In this document: positions 18,335 through 28,195 of the stretch, one piece after another
How positions within the stretch are numbered: the stretch's first letter is position 1
How the letters are laid out: the number at the start of each line of letters is the position of its first letter
Assembly: GCA_040285825.1 (NCBI GenBank)
Contig: JAUPSS010000005.1
Span: forward strand, 124,001 to 188,000
From: Eukaryota sp. TZLM1-RC
Lineage: Eukaryota; Metamonada: BaSk clade
DNA length: 64,000 bases
Reading direction: 5' to 3'
The notes under the pieces: model-generated
What the model was told of the DNA's origin: nothing
The model's input: only the letters and a program-made list of their open reading frames with translations
The model's database searches: none
Program-made: the position numbers and the translations under genes

Positions 18335-20247
18335 ATGGCAAATCCAGAGTTGTCACGTCGAGGGCGTGTACTCCCCTGGGAGGTTAACCGTCCTGAGCAA
18401 TCAATAAACGACAGCAAGACGACAGTTCCAGCAAGTGCTGCTCAGTTCTTCTCTACTGCAGCTCTTGTTTCAATGGAAAGACAGTTTCGCTATATTCGAA
18501 CTGTCACTGTGCTTACTGCCCGGTTAGCACAGCTGTTCGTCCTGCAATATCCGGAAATGGCTTTCTGGTTATATCAACAACAGTTTTGGTATCAATGTCA
18601 AGACTTTGTAATGGTACCTCACCCGACTGTGAGACGCCCATTCGAGAATCATATGGAAGTGTACCGCGCACTATATGATGTCTCTTTCCGACCTGGCTGG
18701 CCGTTTCCTCCTATTGGCTTTCAGAAGGGAACCGACAACTGGTGCCACTCTGACATTAGAAGCTTTCGCGTACTGCAAATGGCGAACAGCTTTTGTCAAA
18801 TACTTACTGATGGCCCTGTCTCCTGGAAGCTGAACTTCTTCCGGACAATGGCTACCTTCTTTGAGTGCCCTTGCCCAAAGAAATATGCTTCATTAGTGGT
18901 GAACACGACTGCAGCCACTATTCCTGACTCTTTGCGCGCGTGGTATGATGAAGGTCACCATGAGTACATAATGGACCTATTTATTCAGCAGGTAGTCGAC
19001 CCTCATCGTTTTGACGCTATGTTGATGCTGGACAATGTTGATCTCAGTCCAGACAACATCACCTTGTTATTCACTGCTGGGCTAAATATTTTATCCTTTC
19101 TGGAAAATATTGCATCTGACACCATGCGAAGAAATGCCGTGTCCCCATCCCCTAGTTATTCACCTGGATTTATCTCTTTTAGTCAACAACTGGAAAAGCA
19201 TTTTCTCTCTTTTGATGCCAACCGCTGTCTGCTGAAAGATCCGTTTGCATTTTTCAGAAAAAAGAAGTATCTGACTTACACAATCAGTTCAGATGCTGTT
19301 TCAATCCGCTTCACTTTTTCTTTTGCCCCCAAAAAAATAAGAATCGCCGGACAGCCAGAGAATTGGCAACCACCATAGCCAGTGGGGAACTCGATATGCC
19401 TGCAAAGAGTCGGAAGCGAAACTCTAGACTTCAACAACAGGTTCGTCCTAGGCAACGTCGAAGAACTGACGACGCCTATGAGCCTCCGCCAGTTGATCCA
19501 ATTGAACATTCATTTTGTGCAATTGATCCTAATCACAAAAATTTGTGTGGTTATTCAATTGGATCAAGAATTGATAATAACAATGTTGATCATCAACTTT
19601 CGGGCCTTGTTCTGAATCCAAACGCAAAGAAGATCATTCACCCCCCGGTCCTGACCCATGCATCACCAAATAGCTATTTTGCTGAGAATTTACACAAATA
19701 TCTTAATGAAGTAGCAATGCCTTTGATGTGGGTACCGACACAGGAAGAAATCAGCAATCCCGACTTCCGTCCGAGAACTATACTAGACCAACTGTTGATA
19801 AATGGAGATCGCCGAGCCCTGCGCCGCAACAAGTTTGATTTCTTTATAAGAAGGCAAAAAAGGATAATGGGATTAATTGAAAAAATTAAACTAATGGCTA
19901 ATGGAAGAGAAACCATAATTTGGTTTGGTAGTGGAGGTGATGGGCCATCAAGACAATCTGTGAAAACCCCAAGAAAGCGCTTTTTGAAGGAGATTCAGAA
20001 ACATTTTACATATGTGAGGCCTAATGGAGATGAATTCTACACATCTGCCAAAACGAATTGCTGTAAGGTATTCAATCAAAAGGTGTATCACGATGATGGG
20101 AGGGTGCACAATGATAAGTTTGTTTGCCCTCAATGTCAGACACTCTGGTCGAGGGACATCTCAGCTTCCAGAAACCAACTGGAGATTGCCATAAGTGAGC
20201 ACTACTACAATGAAAGACCTGAGGCGTTCCGGAGACCACGTAGATAA
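18335..20247 (+). CDS. Fanzor (eukaryotic TnpB-like RNA-guided nuclease), one frameshift
   Basis: Two overlapping frames form one Fanzor of about 640 residues. Frame 1 (18335-19378) is the N-terminal recognition half: basic start, long helices, CPCPKKYASLVVNTTAAT. Frame 2 (open from about 19321, ends 20247) has a basic linker (RPRQRRRTDD), RuvC-I CAIDPNHKNLCGYSI (catalytic Asp), IIWFGSGGDGPS, GDEFYTSAKTNCC, where the Glu fits the relocated RuvC-II glutamate described for Fanzors, and the zinc ribbon plus RuvC-III FVCPQCQTLWSRDISASRNQ (second catalytic Asp). The -1 shift maps to a C5A7 run at 19326-19337, so one lost A (or an assembly error) would explain it. Known Fanzors use an RNA encoded at the 3' end of the locus as guide. 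Functional only if the shift is an error or is bypassed. Confidence 0.82.
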
Positions 20248-20330
20248 GTGTCATTCCATGTATTGCGTACCTGTACGCGTATTGTGATGTTGCTGCTTTA
20301 ACTATCATTTGATCGTGATATCATATAGTG
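20248..20330 (+). other. Fanzor 3' flank with hairpin; possible guide-RNA region
   Basis: Directly after the Fanzor stop a perfect stem GCGTAC-CT-GTACGC (20265-20278) is followed by an inverted-repeat-rich stretch (CGTGATATCATATAGTGATAG). In known Fanzor and TnpB loci the guide RNA overlaps or follows the 3' end of the ORF. This is a positional guess; no homologous flank is retained at the other two Fanzor loci in the window. Confidence 0.25.
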
Positions 20331-20495
20331 ATAGATCTAAAGTAAGCTTAACGTCTATCAAGATTGTATGAATTAGTCAAAAGCCAGAAGTGCGTTTTGA
20401 TAGAAATTCACAGTAGCAATTCCTTCTATTACAATTGGATACATTTTCAGCTGTTTTGATCAGCAACAGATCTTCTTGGAGTCACCCATTGATCA

Positions 20496-21287
20496 ATGTC
20501 AACTCTGTTTCCTGAAATTCTTGATGATTACTTGAAGATTCTAGTAGTATCTGATATTCATGACAACCGAAAGTTCTACGAAGCACTTACACCACTCCTA
20601 GAAAAACATCCTGTCGATTGCTCAATAGTGTGTGGTGATATACTTGATCTTCCACATCAAATCAACACATCCTTGGCACCTCTCTATGATGCTCAACTTG
20701 TTGAATATCTCACTTGTTTTTCCTCCCTCACGTCCAATGTTCTGTACGTCTTGGGAAACCATGATCCTGTGCTGCATTCCAGACTCATTCACTCTGAAAA
20801 TATTTTAAGAATTTGTACCCACAAAAAAAGGACTCTCATTACCCCGGGTCTTTCCATCATCGGCCTGAATGGTTCTGTTCCTTCCTACACTGATGATGCT
20901 CTCATCTATGAAGGTCATCCCTATGCTGATGACAACGCATTTGGCAAGGACCTGGAAGAGTCCCTTTCCTTAGCTTTGGAGAATGAGCAAGTGATTCTGC
21001 TTACTCATTCAGGCCCAAAAGGGGAGACTACCTTGGATCGCTCTGGATCTAAAGTAATCGATATGGGGTCCCAGTCTTTAAGCACGGTATTAGACAATAA
21101 TGAACAAATATTAATCAATATCCATGGTCATTCCCATAACTCTGCTGGGTTAGTTACTCATAAGCAATGCTCTGTGCTTAATCCAGGGAGTGGAGTAGCC
21201 GGCAAGGGATGTTTTCTTGAGTTGAGGAGAGAATTGGGTAAGTGGACAATTGGTAATATTGATTGGTTTGAGCTGGTGGTGGACTGA
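20496..21287 (+). CDS. Calcineurin-like metallophosphoesterase
   Basis: 263 residues with a full set of dinuclear-metal phosphoesterase motifs: SDIHDN (D-x-H, about 19-24), CGDILDLP (G-D), YVLGNHDPVL (GNHD, about 86-95), LLTHSGPKG (His), and INIHGHSHN (GHxH, about 209-217). A small single-domain enzyme, possibly acting on nucleotides or phosphoproteins; the substrate cannot be read from sequence. The gene is complete, intron-less and ends with TGA, showing that TGA is a real stop in this genome. Confidence 0.8.
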   Translation: MSTLFPEILDDYLKILVVSDIHDNRKFYEALTPLLEKHPVDCSIVCGDILDLPHQINTSLAPLYDAQLVEYLTCFSSLTSNVLYVLGNHDPVLHSRLIHSENILRICTHKKRTLITPGLSIIGLNGSVPSYTDDALIYEGHPYADDNAFGKDLEESLSLALENEQVILLTHSGPKGETTLDRSGSKVIDMGSQSLSTVLDNNEQILINIHGHSHNSAGLVTHKQCSVLNPGSGVAGKGCFLELRRELGKWTIGNIDWFELVVD

Positions 21288-22080
21288 AGTAGAAATTTTA
21301 GGTTGAATGGAGGTTGGTCTTGTTTGGGTTAATATTGTAAATTTAATCAAAGTTTTTGATTGTTTTCTTATTTATTTCAACAAATTTAAAAATTTCAATA
21401 GTGTTATACAAATTTTTAATCAAGTTTTATTTTATTTTCAGTATATTTAATCCATCAAATTTTGCAAATGTTTAATTAAACTCAATTTCACTCACTAACC
21501 ATTCAAAAGTTGAGGTTTCATTTTAAATGCTGCTGGAGTGGACAATCAATACAAATACATCATCAATTTCATACTGTACATTTTTAATTAGTGTCTTTAT
21601 TAGAATTGTCATTAGAAATAGGTGTTTTAGTTAAATTTGTTCTTTGGTATTACTTGAATAAAATGCACTGCAGAAATTTCCTGAAATTGCAGCCCGTATT
21701 ACATAATCACTGAGCCTGAGTAGTTTTGCCTATTTACATTATTCTTATGGAAATTGCTTCTTAGTATCTTGGCTTGGAGTGTGGTAGAGAATCATGAACA
21801 GCAACTGCTCATTGAACAAGCTCTTTGACAGGGTGTGTAATCTATATTGGGTAGAATCAACATTCTTGGCAGAACCAAGTTGGCAGTAAAAACAGTTGTC
21901 CAGAAAGCCACTGTTGTGCTTATCACTTGATCACTAAGCATGATGTCCTATACTCAAAACACAGAATAATCCTTTTAGTTTTAGTTCATTTATTTGTTTC
22001 ATGCTTTTAATTTTAGTTTATTGTTAAAAACATAAAAATCACAGATCTCTTCACATCCTCTCTTCACATCCTCTTTTGAC
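21288..22080. other. Intergenic, 793 bp
   Basis: AT-rich region between the metallophosphoesterase and Sec8-like genes. It holds the Sec8 promoter; just before that ATG is a short imperfect direct repeat CTCTTCACATCCT (22049-22075). I see no tRNA cloverleaf, snRNA core or long ORF. Confidence 0.4.
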
Positions 22081-25005
22081 ATGAACTTCCAGACTGATGA
22101 AGATGTTCGCAGGGAACTTAAGTCCCTGGATGCTCGCTTTACAGATCCAGACTTTGGACGCTATGGTTCCATCGTTATGCATTACTATGAACAGGAAAAC
22201 CTTCGAACTAGAGCCAAAGCCCTAGACGAAATGATGGACTACCTGGTCAAGAAACGTTGCAGCTCTCTCGAACGTTTCCTTAAACACTACTCAACAATCA
22301 TTAGCCAAGCTGAATCCGTCAATTCTCTTCTTGGCACCTTCCAATCCTCATTGAAGTTTGCTGGAGATCACCTCTCATTAACAGGAGGGACCTCAGAAGC
22401 CAAACGACTAGATTCGCTCCATCAACAGTGTATGACTCTAGACGGTGAGCTCAAGCAGCTGAAAGCTATAAGAGATGCTTTAGCAACACCCAATCAAATA
22501 CGTGATCTGATTGATTGTGGAAAACTTTTGACTGCTGCCAAGATGCTGGTTGAAAAGCGAAATCAACATCAACCACTGCTGACGTCATCAGTTGTTGACT
22601 TGTCATCAGTTAAACATGCATTCAAAGAGCTTGAACAGCTCATAATTGATCACGTTTTTCAACGATTTTCTGACCTAATCTTTGGTTCTGATGATCTTTA
22701 CTGCTCACCTCTCCTCTTTCCTACGACCTTGACCATTCCTTTTTCACCCTTTTTCAACCTGGAAAAAGCAGACGTTGATAACGAGGAAGAGTTGCTGACA
22801 GAAGAAGATAGTATCAGGAACAAGGAGCCAAATCAAGAACATTTAAGAAGCTTACTTGTCAGTAGGTTTTTTAATTTGTTAAGCGTTTTAAAAGTTTTGA
22901 ATTCCGAAAATTCAAATTATTTTTCAAAATTAATTTCCTTTCTCAATTCAATGATTCAGGAAAAAATTAATGTTTTGTCCAGTTCAATAACAAATTCTAG
23001 TATTTATTCAGAAAAAATTAACAATGTTCGAGGTAATTCTAGAGATAATGGGTTAGGAAAAGAAAATAATAGCTTATTCAAGTTCTCTCTCAATCAATCT
23101 GTCAATCATTATTTGATTGATGACGCAACGACTGTTTCTTCAAAGGTCAAGTCTATTCATTCAGGTCAATCATCAGGACAATTATCTGACGATTACAAAT
23201 ATTTTAAGAATTTGTATGTAGGGTCAAAGACAAGCTCAAATTCTTCAAATAGAGATCAGTCTTTCGGGGTCAAGAGAAGTCACGTGACCAGAACTAATAG
23301 AAGGGATCACAAAAGAATCGATCATTTTAGTAAATTACTCTTCATTCAGGGAACACGACCAAAATTTGGGGAAATTTCTCTTATTTCTCATGTTTTGACT
23401 CATTTAATTACTGCATTTTATTATTCTTTTAAATTAAGTTTTGTAATAATCTCAAAACTATTTGAGTTAAAAGAATTCAATAAGAATTGTGTAAAGTTTT
23501 TAAATACTCTTTGGATTGTCATACAGAGCGAGTTGACAAAGTTTATCTCCCTTCATTCTTTTATTGATGAAGATCCTGATACAACCACGTTTAATTTTTC
23601 TTTTAATAATGTTTTTTCAAATGCTGAATTTAATGGCATTTTTGAAATTCAGTCAAGTTCTTTACATCAAATAAGGAAGCTTTGTAGTCCTTCGCCATTC
23701 TTTTTGGCCTATTTTTATGGGCCTGCGCTCAAGTTAGAATCAGAAGTCGTCAAAAGTCTATCAACAGTCAATGAAGGTCAAGCTGATTTTGATCCTATTC
23801 TGACCAGTTATTTGAGTTCTGGAACTAATTTAAAACATTATTTGACTGGAATTAAAAAGGATGTAGGAAAGCGACTGGCACACATTTTTGATCACGTTTC
23901 AGAACCATTTTCGGAAGTTGATTATGACCCTAATCTTCTAAGATTTAGATCATTGGATGATTTTAGCCGAAATTCTGGTAATTTTTCTTATTTTTCACTC
24001 CATGATTTTTACTCGGAAAGACCTCCATTGCATGATAGACCACTAATTAAATGTATTTTTGGACTTTCAATCATTCTTAATGACCTTTTGGTCGACACTT
24101 TTAGATTTTTACCATTCGCCAAGTTTTTACCAGATCCATTTTGCCAAGCAGTCATTAACTCTCTTTCTCAAATAGAATCTTTCTTTCCTGGTCAATCTAG
24201 TCAACGGGATTCTTGGAGACTGGGAGCTGCCATTGTAAATTCATTATCTTGGCTGACATATTATCTGGATAATGTGGCGAATGATGTAAAATTTTGCAGT
24301 GTAGTTCAAAAATCAACTCCATCAGCTCAAAAGTCGACCCCGACATCACGTCATCGTCGGTCAATTTCAGCCCCAATAGCCAGTCCAATGCATTTAGAAG
24401 AAACCCCTAAAATTTTGGGAATCAATCTGAATATTTCAGATAAAAATAGCATTGAGCTGCTTTCTTTTGTTTCATCTACGTTGTCAAGTTGTCTTGATGC
24501 CATCAAAAAAACTAGCAGAAATCTTTTGTCGTCACTAGCCAAGCTTTTCTCTGAACGATTGTCGAGACATATGGATTCTTTCATTCACGGTCATAACATC
24601 TCTTCCAAATGGGCTAATACAATTTCTCTTGAGTTGAGTGAGTGTTCGTCATTGGTGGTTGAGTTATTGAGTGAAGAAGATATTTCATTTGTTATCAAAA
24701 GTGCAATGAATTCGTTGGACACTCTGCTGGTGAACGTTCCAATCACTTCTTCTCTAATCGAAGAAGATGTTCATGGAATTGTTTTGAAAGGTATCTCAAA
24801 CCTTCGACAATCGGTTTCGGTATATTCGTCAGGACCTAATGTATTGCATTCTTCTTTTACGTTTTTTTCACTAGTCAAAGCTTTAGATACTCATGATGAA
24901 CCTTCTGTTAGGAACTATACATCTGATGCAAAGAAGGATCAATTTATCACGAATGAACACATAGCTTGCGCGTACAAGTTATTTGGAAAATCATTTGATG
25001 ATTAA
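22081..25005 (+). CDS. Exocyst subunit Sec8-like (EXOC4)
   Basis: 974 residues, almost entirely helical. The N-terminal part (about 45-210) matches the Sec8 pattern: a helix with SLERFLKHYSTIISQAESVNS, a following coil, LDGELKQLKAIRDAL, IRDLIDCGKLLTAAKMLVE (the K.F..A..LL element) and SVKHAFKELEQLIIDHVFQRF. A low-complexity, Ser/Asn/Arg-rich insert occupies about 320-420. C-terminal helices follow (FSEVDYDPNLLRF onward). Sec8 tethers secretory vesicles at the plasma membrane. The C-terminal half is too diverged to confirm by eye; other multisubunit tethers (COG, GARP) are the alternatives. The final codons KSFDD and the stop are part of a 34-bp tandem repeat. Confidence 0.6.
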   Translation: MNFQTDEDVRRELKSLDARFTDPDFGRYGSIVMHYYEQENLRTRAKALDEMMDYLVKKRCSSLERFLKHYSTIISQAESVNSLLGTFQSSLKFAGDHLSLTGGTSEAKRLDSLHQQCMTLDGELKQLKAIRDALATPNQIRDLIDCGKLLTAAKMLVEKRNQHQPLLTSSVVDLSSVKHAFKELEQLIIDHVFQRFSDLIFGSDDLYCSPLLFPTTLTIPFSPFFNLEKADVDNEEELLTEEDSIRNKEPNQEHLRSLLVSRFFNLLSVLKVLNSENSNYFSKLISFLNSMIQEKINVLSSSITNSSIYSEKINNVRGNSRDNGLGKENNSLFKFSLNQSVNHYLIDDATTVSSKVKSIHSGQSSGQLSDDYKYFKNLYVGSKTSSNSSNRDQSFGVKRSHVTRTNRRDHKRIDHFSKLLFIQGTRPKFGEISLISHVLTHLITAFYYSFKLSFVIISKLFELKEFNKNCVKFLNTLWIVIQSELTKFISLHSFIDEDPDTTTFNFSFNNVFSNAEFNGIFEIQSSSLHQIRKLCSPSPFFLAYFYGPALKLESEVVKSLSTVNEGQADFDPILTSYLSSGTNLKHYLTGIKKDVGKRLAHIFDHVSEPFSEVDYDPNLLRFRSLDDFSRNSGNFSYFSLHDFYSERPPLHDRPLIKCIFGLSIILNDLLVDTFRFLPFAKFLPDPFCQAVINSLSQIESFFPGQSSQRDSWRLGAAIVNSLSWLTYYLDNVANDVKFCSVVQKSTPSAQKSTPTSRHRRSISAPIASPMHLEETPKILGINLNISDKNSIELLSFVSSTLSSCLDAIKKTSRNLLSSLAKLFSERLSRHMDSFIHGHNISSKWANTISLELSECSSLVVELLSEEDISFVIKSAMNSLDTLLVNVPITSSLIEEDVHGIVLKGISNLRQSVSVYSSGPNVLHSSFTFFSLVKALDTHDEPSVRNYTSDAKKDQFITNEHIACAYKLFGKSFDD

Positions 25006-25095
25006 TGTTAAATAAATAATTAAATCATTTGATGATTAATGTTAAATAAATAATTAAATCATTTGATGATTAATGTTAAATAAATAATTAAATCA
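24991..25095 (+). repeat. 34-bp tandem repeat spanning the Sec8-like stop codon
   Basis: Three units of TCATTTGATGATTAATG plus 17 more bases with a strict 34-bp period (C at 24992, 25026, 25060). The first unit contains the last codons and TAA of the Sec8-like gene; each unit carries AATAAA-like words (TTAAATAAATAATT). The array fills the 3' region between this gene and convergent SPAG6. Confidence 0.9.
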
Positions 25096-25117
25096 ATTTA
25101 TTACTTTTATTATACAT

Positions 25118-26689
25118 TTAAATAGGTACTTCAAAGCTCTCCACCTTTGACAAAATCTCATTTTCAAAGTTTCGAGAATAGAATCTAACAATATCTTCAG
25201 GGTAACAACTGTTAATTACATTGATTAATTCAAAAATAGAACTTTCTTCAACACCTTCCTGATTATCCTCGACCACTGATTTAATTTCTTGCAGTCTCTG
25301 TAATCCCCCAGTGGTGACAAACATCTTTCTTGCATCAACATTGGAGGGCAACACTTTTGATAACTGTTCAAGTGTCGCTAAAAGAATGCCTGTATCAACA
25401 GTTTCTTCCTTGATAATACAGTCAACAGCACCCAATTCAGTAGTCATTTGGATGACTGCCTTCAATGCTCTTTTGGTCTTCACCACCAGATCTTCAGAGC
25501 TTGAGGGATTGAGCAAATTCATTAATCGTGGAATGAACCCTAATTCATTGAGTGAATTGCCGTGTTCAGGGGAATGTCTTCCTACTTGACCCAAGGACCA
25601 AACAGTTGCAGCCTTGACGTGATCCTCATTCGTCACTTCCAAAATATTCAACAAAGAATCAATAACTTTCTCACTGATAACAGCTAATGCTGACGTGGCA
25701 CTAAATGCAGAGATAAACCCTACAGCCATGATGGCAGGTAAAGCCTCAGCTGGTTCCTCCTCAATGCAATCTTCAATATAGCTAGCAAGCCCTGCAATTC
25801 CGCCATGATTAACCACCAAGGAGGCATTTTCAGGGGTCATTTTGGCGATTTCCCTAAGCAAAACAGCTGCATTCTTACACACTTTAAAATCCTTGTCTTT
25901 GAGCAAACGAACAGCCCTGGGAACCACATCGTACTCAATAACAGATTCAGAAAGTTCGACAGAATGTTTAGCAATGTTTGCTAGTGCTGATAGCACACTC
26001 CGTCGGAGCTTTTCATCTGCATTTTGAATGTAATTCGCCAAATTGCTGATGGCTCCACAATCAGCAGCTGCTGTTGCCAGATCAGGGCTATGCTTAGCTA
26101 TATCACTAATACAAGTAGCTGCAATGCGTTTAAGGGCGAGCTCAGGGTCTTGCAGAGTCAAAACCAGGTTTGAGAGTACGGAATTGTCAGCAACGAAAAG
26201 AGCAAGTTCGGCATTGTGTCTGGCAATGTGGCAGAGAGCCCAGGCAGCAGATTCCTTGAGGCCGGGATCAAACTCAGTGAGTGCGGCAGAGAGAAACTCT
26301 AGGGCACCAGAGTCAACGATGGCTTGGGCTAGAGCAGGGGTATGGCGGGCAACGGAGCGAATGACGAGACATGCTGCCTTCTTGATATGGACATTAGCAG
26401 TGGTGTTTTGGGCAGAGAGTGAAGAGATGATGGTTGGTAGGATGTTCTCTACAACAATGGATTCAGCTACCTCATCGCTAAAATTGGCAAGGCGGCCAAG
26501 TGCGAGCATGGCAGATTGTGCTATTGAGGGAACACTATCCATGATAAGAGAACGCAAAAGAACGAGAACATTGGCACTCATTAAAGAGTCAATGTTCTGG
26601 GGACGTGTGGACAACTCAGCGATGGTTTGAACAAACGTGCTACGAGCACGTTGATATTCCTCAAAGGCGAGTAAGATGGAGCGAGACAT
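25118..26689 (-). CDS. SPAG6: SPAG6/PF16, axonemal central-pair armadillo protein
   Basis: 523 residues made of consecutive armadillo repeats, with the family's N-terminus (LLAFEEYQRARSTFVQTIAEL), LRSLIMDSVPSIAQSAMLALGRLANF, and repeats such as SAAWALCHIARHNAELA, IAATCISDIAKHSPDLA, VLSALANIAKHSVELSE, NAAVLLREIAKMTPE, and AATVWSLGQVGRHSPEHG. Length equals SPAG6 (about 509). It stabilises the C1 microtubule of motile 9+2 axonemes, so the organism builds motile flagella. No intron; convergent with the Sec8-like gene. Confidence 0.93.
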   Translation of the reverse strand: MSRSILLAFEEYQRARSTFVQTIAELSTRPQNIDSLMSANVLVLLRSLIMDSVPSIAQSAMLALGRLANFSDEVAESIVVENILPTIISSLSAQNTTANVHIKKAACLVIRSVARHTPALAQAIVDSGALEFLSAALTEFDPGLKESAAWALCHIARHNAELALFVADNSVLSNLVLTLQDPELALKRIAATCISDIAKHSPDLATAAADCGAISNLANYIQNADEKLRRSVLSALANIAKHSVELSESVIEYDVVPRAVRLLKDKDFKVCKNAAVLLREIAKMTPENASLVVNHGGIAGLASYIEDCIEEEPAEALPAIMAVGFISAFSATSALAVISEKVIDSLLNILEVTNEDHVKAATVWSLGQVGRHSPEHGNSLNELGFIPRLMNLLNPSSSEDLVVKTKRALKAVIQMTTELGAVDCIIKEETVDTGILLATLEQLSKVLPSNVDARKMFVTTGGLQRLQEIKSVVEDNQEGVEESSIFELINVINSCYPEDIVRFYSRNFENEILSKVESFEVPI

Positions 26690-27743
26690 TGAGCTGAGAG
26701 CGGCAAAGTTGGATTGATTTGTGCAAATTGCATTTCCATTGGAGCTCTACCTCGTTATATTAACTCCATTTTGAATAATATTACGGAGTTTTATAACCAC
26801 CGAGTTGCTTTACAAGTGAATAGCGAAAATCTCTCATCATTTGATGGGGTTCGTAGTAGAAACAGTATTAGTTAAGGTTGTTGTCAAGTTGTACAATGTG
26901 CCCGTTCCAAGAATAAAATCCTTTTTCCATTGAATCTTTGACCCTCGCAAATTCTGACAATTGAAGCAATCAGCAAAAAATGTTGTTTGCAAAATTGAAA
27001 TTTCAATTTGGCTGAGATTAACAGAATTGAAGCGGTCAAGGGTGTCGAGAGTTCACCAAAAATTCAGAAAATTGAAAAAGAAAGAGTTTATTATACAAAA
27101 TGGAATCACAAAAATTAAACAAAAATTAAACAAAAAGAATCAAAATTTTTATTTATAATAATTTCTTTTTTTATGTTACTTCCAAGCTGTAAAACATGAC
27201 AAATACATTTGATTACTACTGTTTAATGATATGGTACAATCAAAAAATGCAATGATACGTCCATCATCAGAAAACAGTGACTAAGTTATGAAAAAGAATG
27301 GCTGAGAAGCAATGGAAGCAATTCAAACTAAACGCAATATTTTTGTGACAATTGTTATTGTCTAGATTCAATGCTAAAAGGTCGGAAACATGACTTTTGG
27401 GTGAAAATTGTTGCAGTTGTCCAAAAGCTTTATCATCAAATTGATAGCTTAGATTATATAGGGGATAGGCCTGCGTATTGGTTTTGCATTATAGTTTTTT
27501 GCTATCAGTGAATCTGTAGAATTTTTGTATTCTTCCGTGCACATCAAGTTATTACCTAAAAAAGGAGAAAATAAAAAAATCATTTTCATAAAATATTAAT
27601 TGAGCTTTAGCAATAATGACAGCAAATTCATAGTCTAGTTCAAGGAGATTCAGTGACATGGAATACTGCACATCAGTATATGAACATCAGAAGGTGAAAC
27701 TGACTCAAAAATGAATGAAAGGTCATCAACAGCTAGTTATATT
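26690..27743. other. Intergenic, about 1 kb, AT-rich
   Basis: The SPAG6 promoter side followed by AT-rich sequence. A 65-codon plus-strand frame (26961-27158) is a low-complexity Lys/Asn/Ile string that I do not consider a gene. No repeats or RNA genes recognised. Confidence 0.4.
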
Positions 27744-27960
27744 TTACCAAAACCTGGCTGACATTGTTTTAAAAGTTTGAGAATCTATTCTGGGTGATTC
27801 TGGAGATGAACAAGGAGAAGCAGAATGCATTGATGAATGAGAGTCGTCACTAGAGGTATCTTCAGAGTCAGAAAGAGGGGAGCGGGAGCCTCGACGTGAT
27901 GTCTCGGGGTGAAGAAGCAATCAGCATGTTAGTCATGTTTCTGCGAGATTCTCCTGACAT
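27744..27960 (-). pseudogene. Small Ser-rich ORF with one-base frameshift
   Basis: ATG at 27960 reads MSGESRRNMTNMLIASSPRD; one base out of phase the frame continues SRRGSRSPLSDSEDTSSDD, then HSSMHSASPCSSPESP and ends FKTMSARFW, TAA at 27746-27744. Both parts have biased, non-random composition (Ser-Pro, RS, acidic clusters) in GC-richer DNA, unlike its surroundings. Product unrecognised; either a small gene with a sequencing indel or a recent pseudogene. Confidence 0.4.
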
Positions 27961-28195
27961 TTCACATTCTTAACAACATGAAGCAACAAAAGAAGAATGA
28001 TAACGAGGTAACGGACTCAGTTTCCACCTCCTCCTTCAACTTGTTCTTCCTCCCGAACTCCTCAGTCGGGAACAGTTGTCCTCCATTACAGGAATAAACG
28101 GAAGGTCAGAGCCTCGATTTCCTATTGGAATCGTCGTTCTGAGTTGAGTTGCAATCAAGACAATACCTTCCGTGGGAATAGAGTACTGAATTTTT

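Noticed and set aside
19321-19378. Programmed -1 frameshifting in the Fanzor
   Set aside because: The C5A7 run does not place a proper X XXY YYZ heptamer in the zero frame, and similar homopolymer shifts occur in dead retroelements; a simple indel is more likely.
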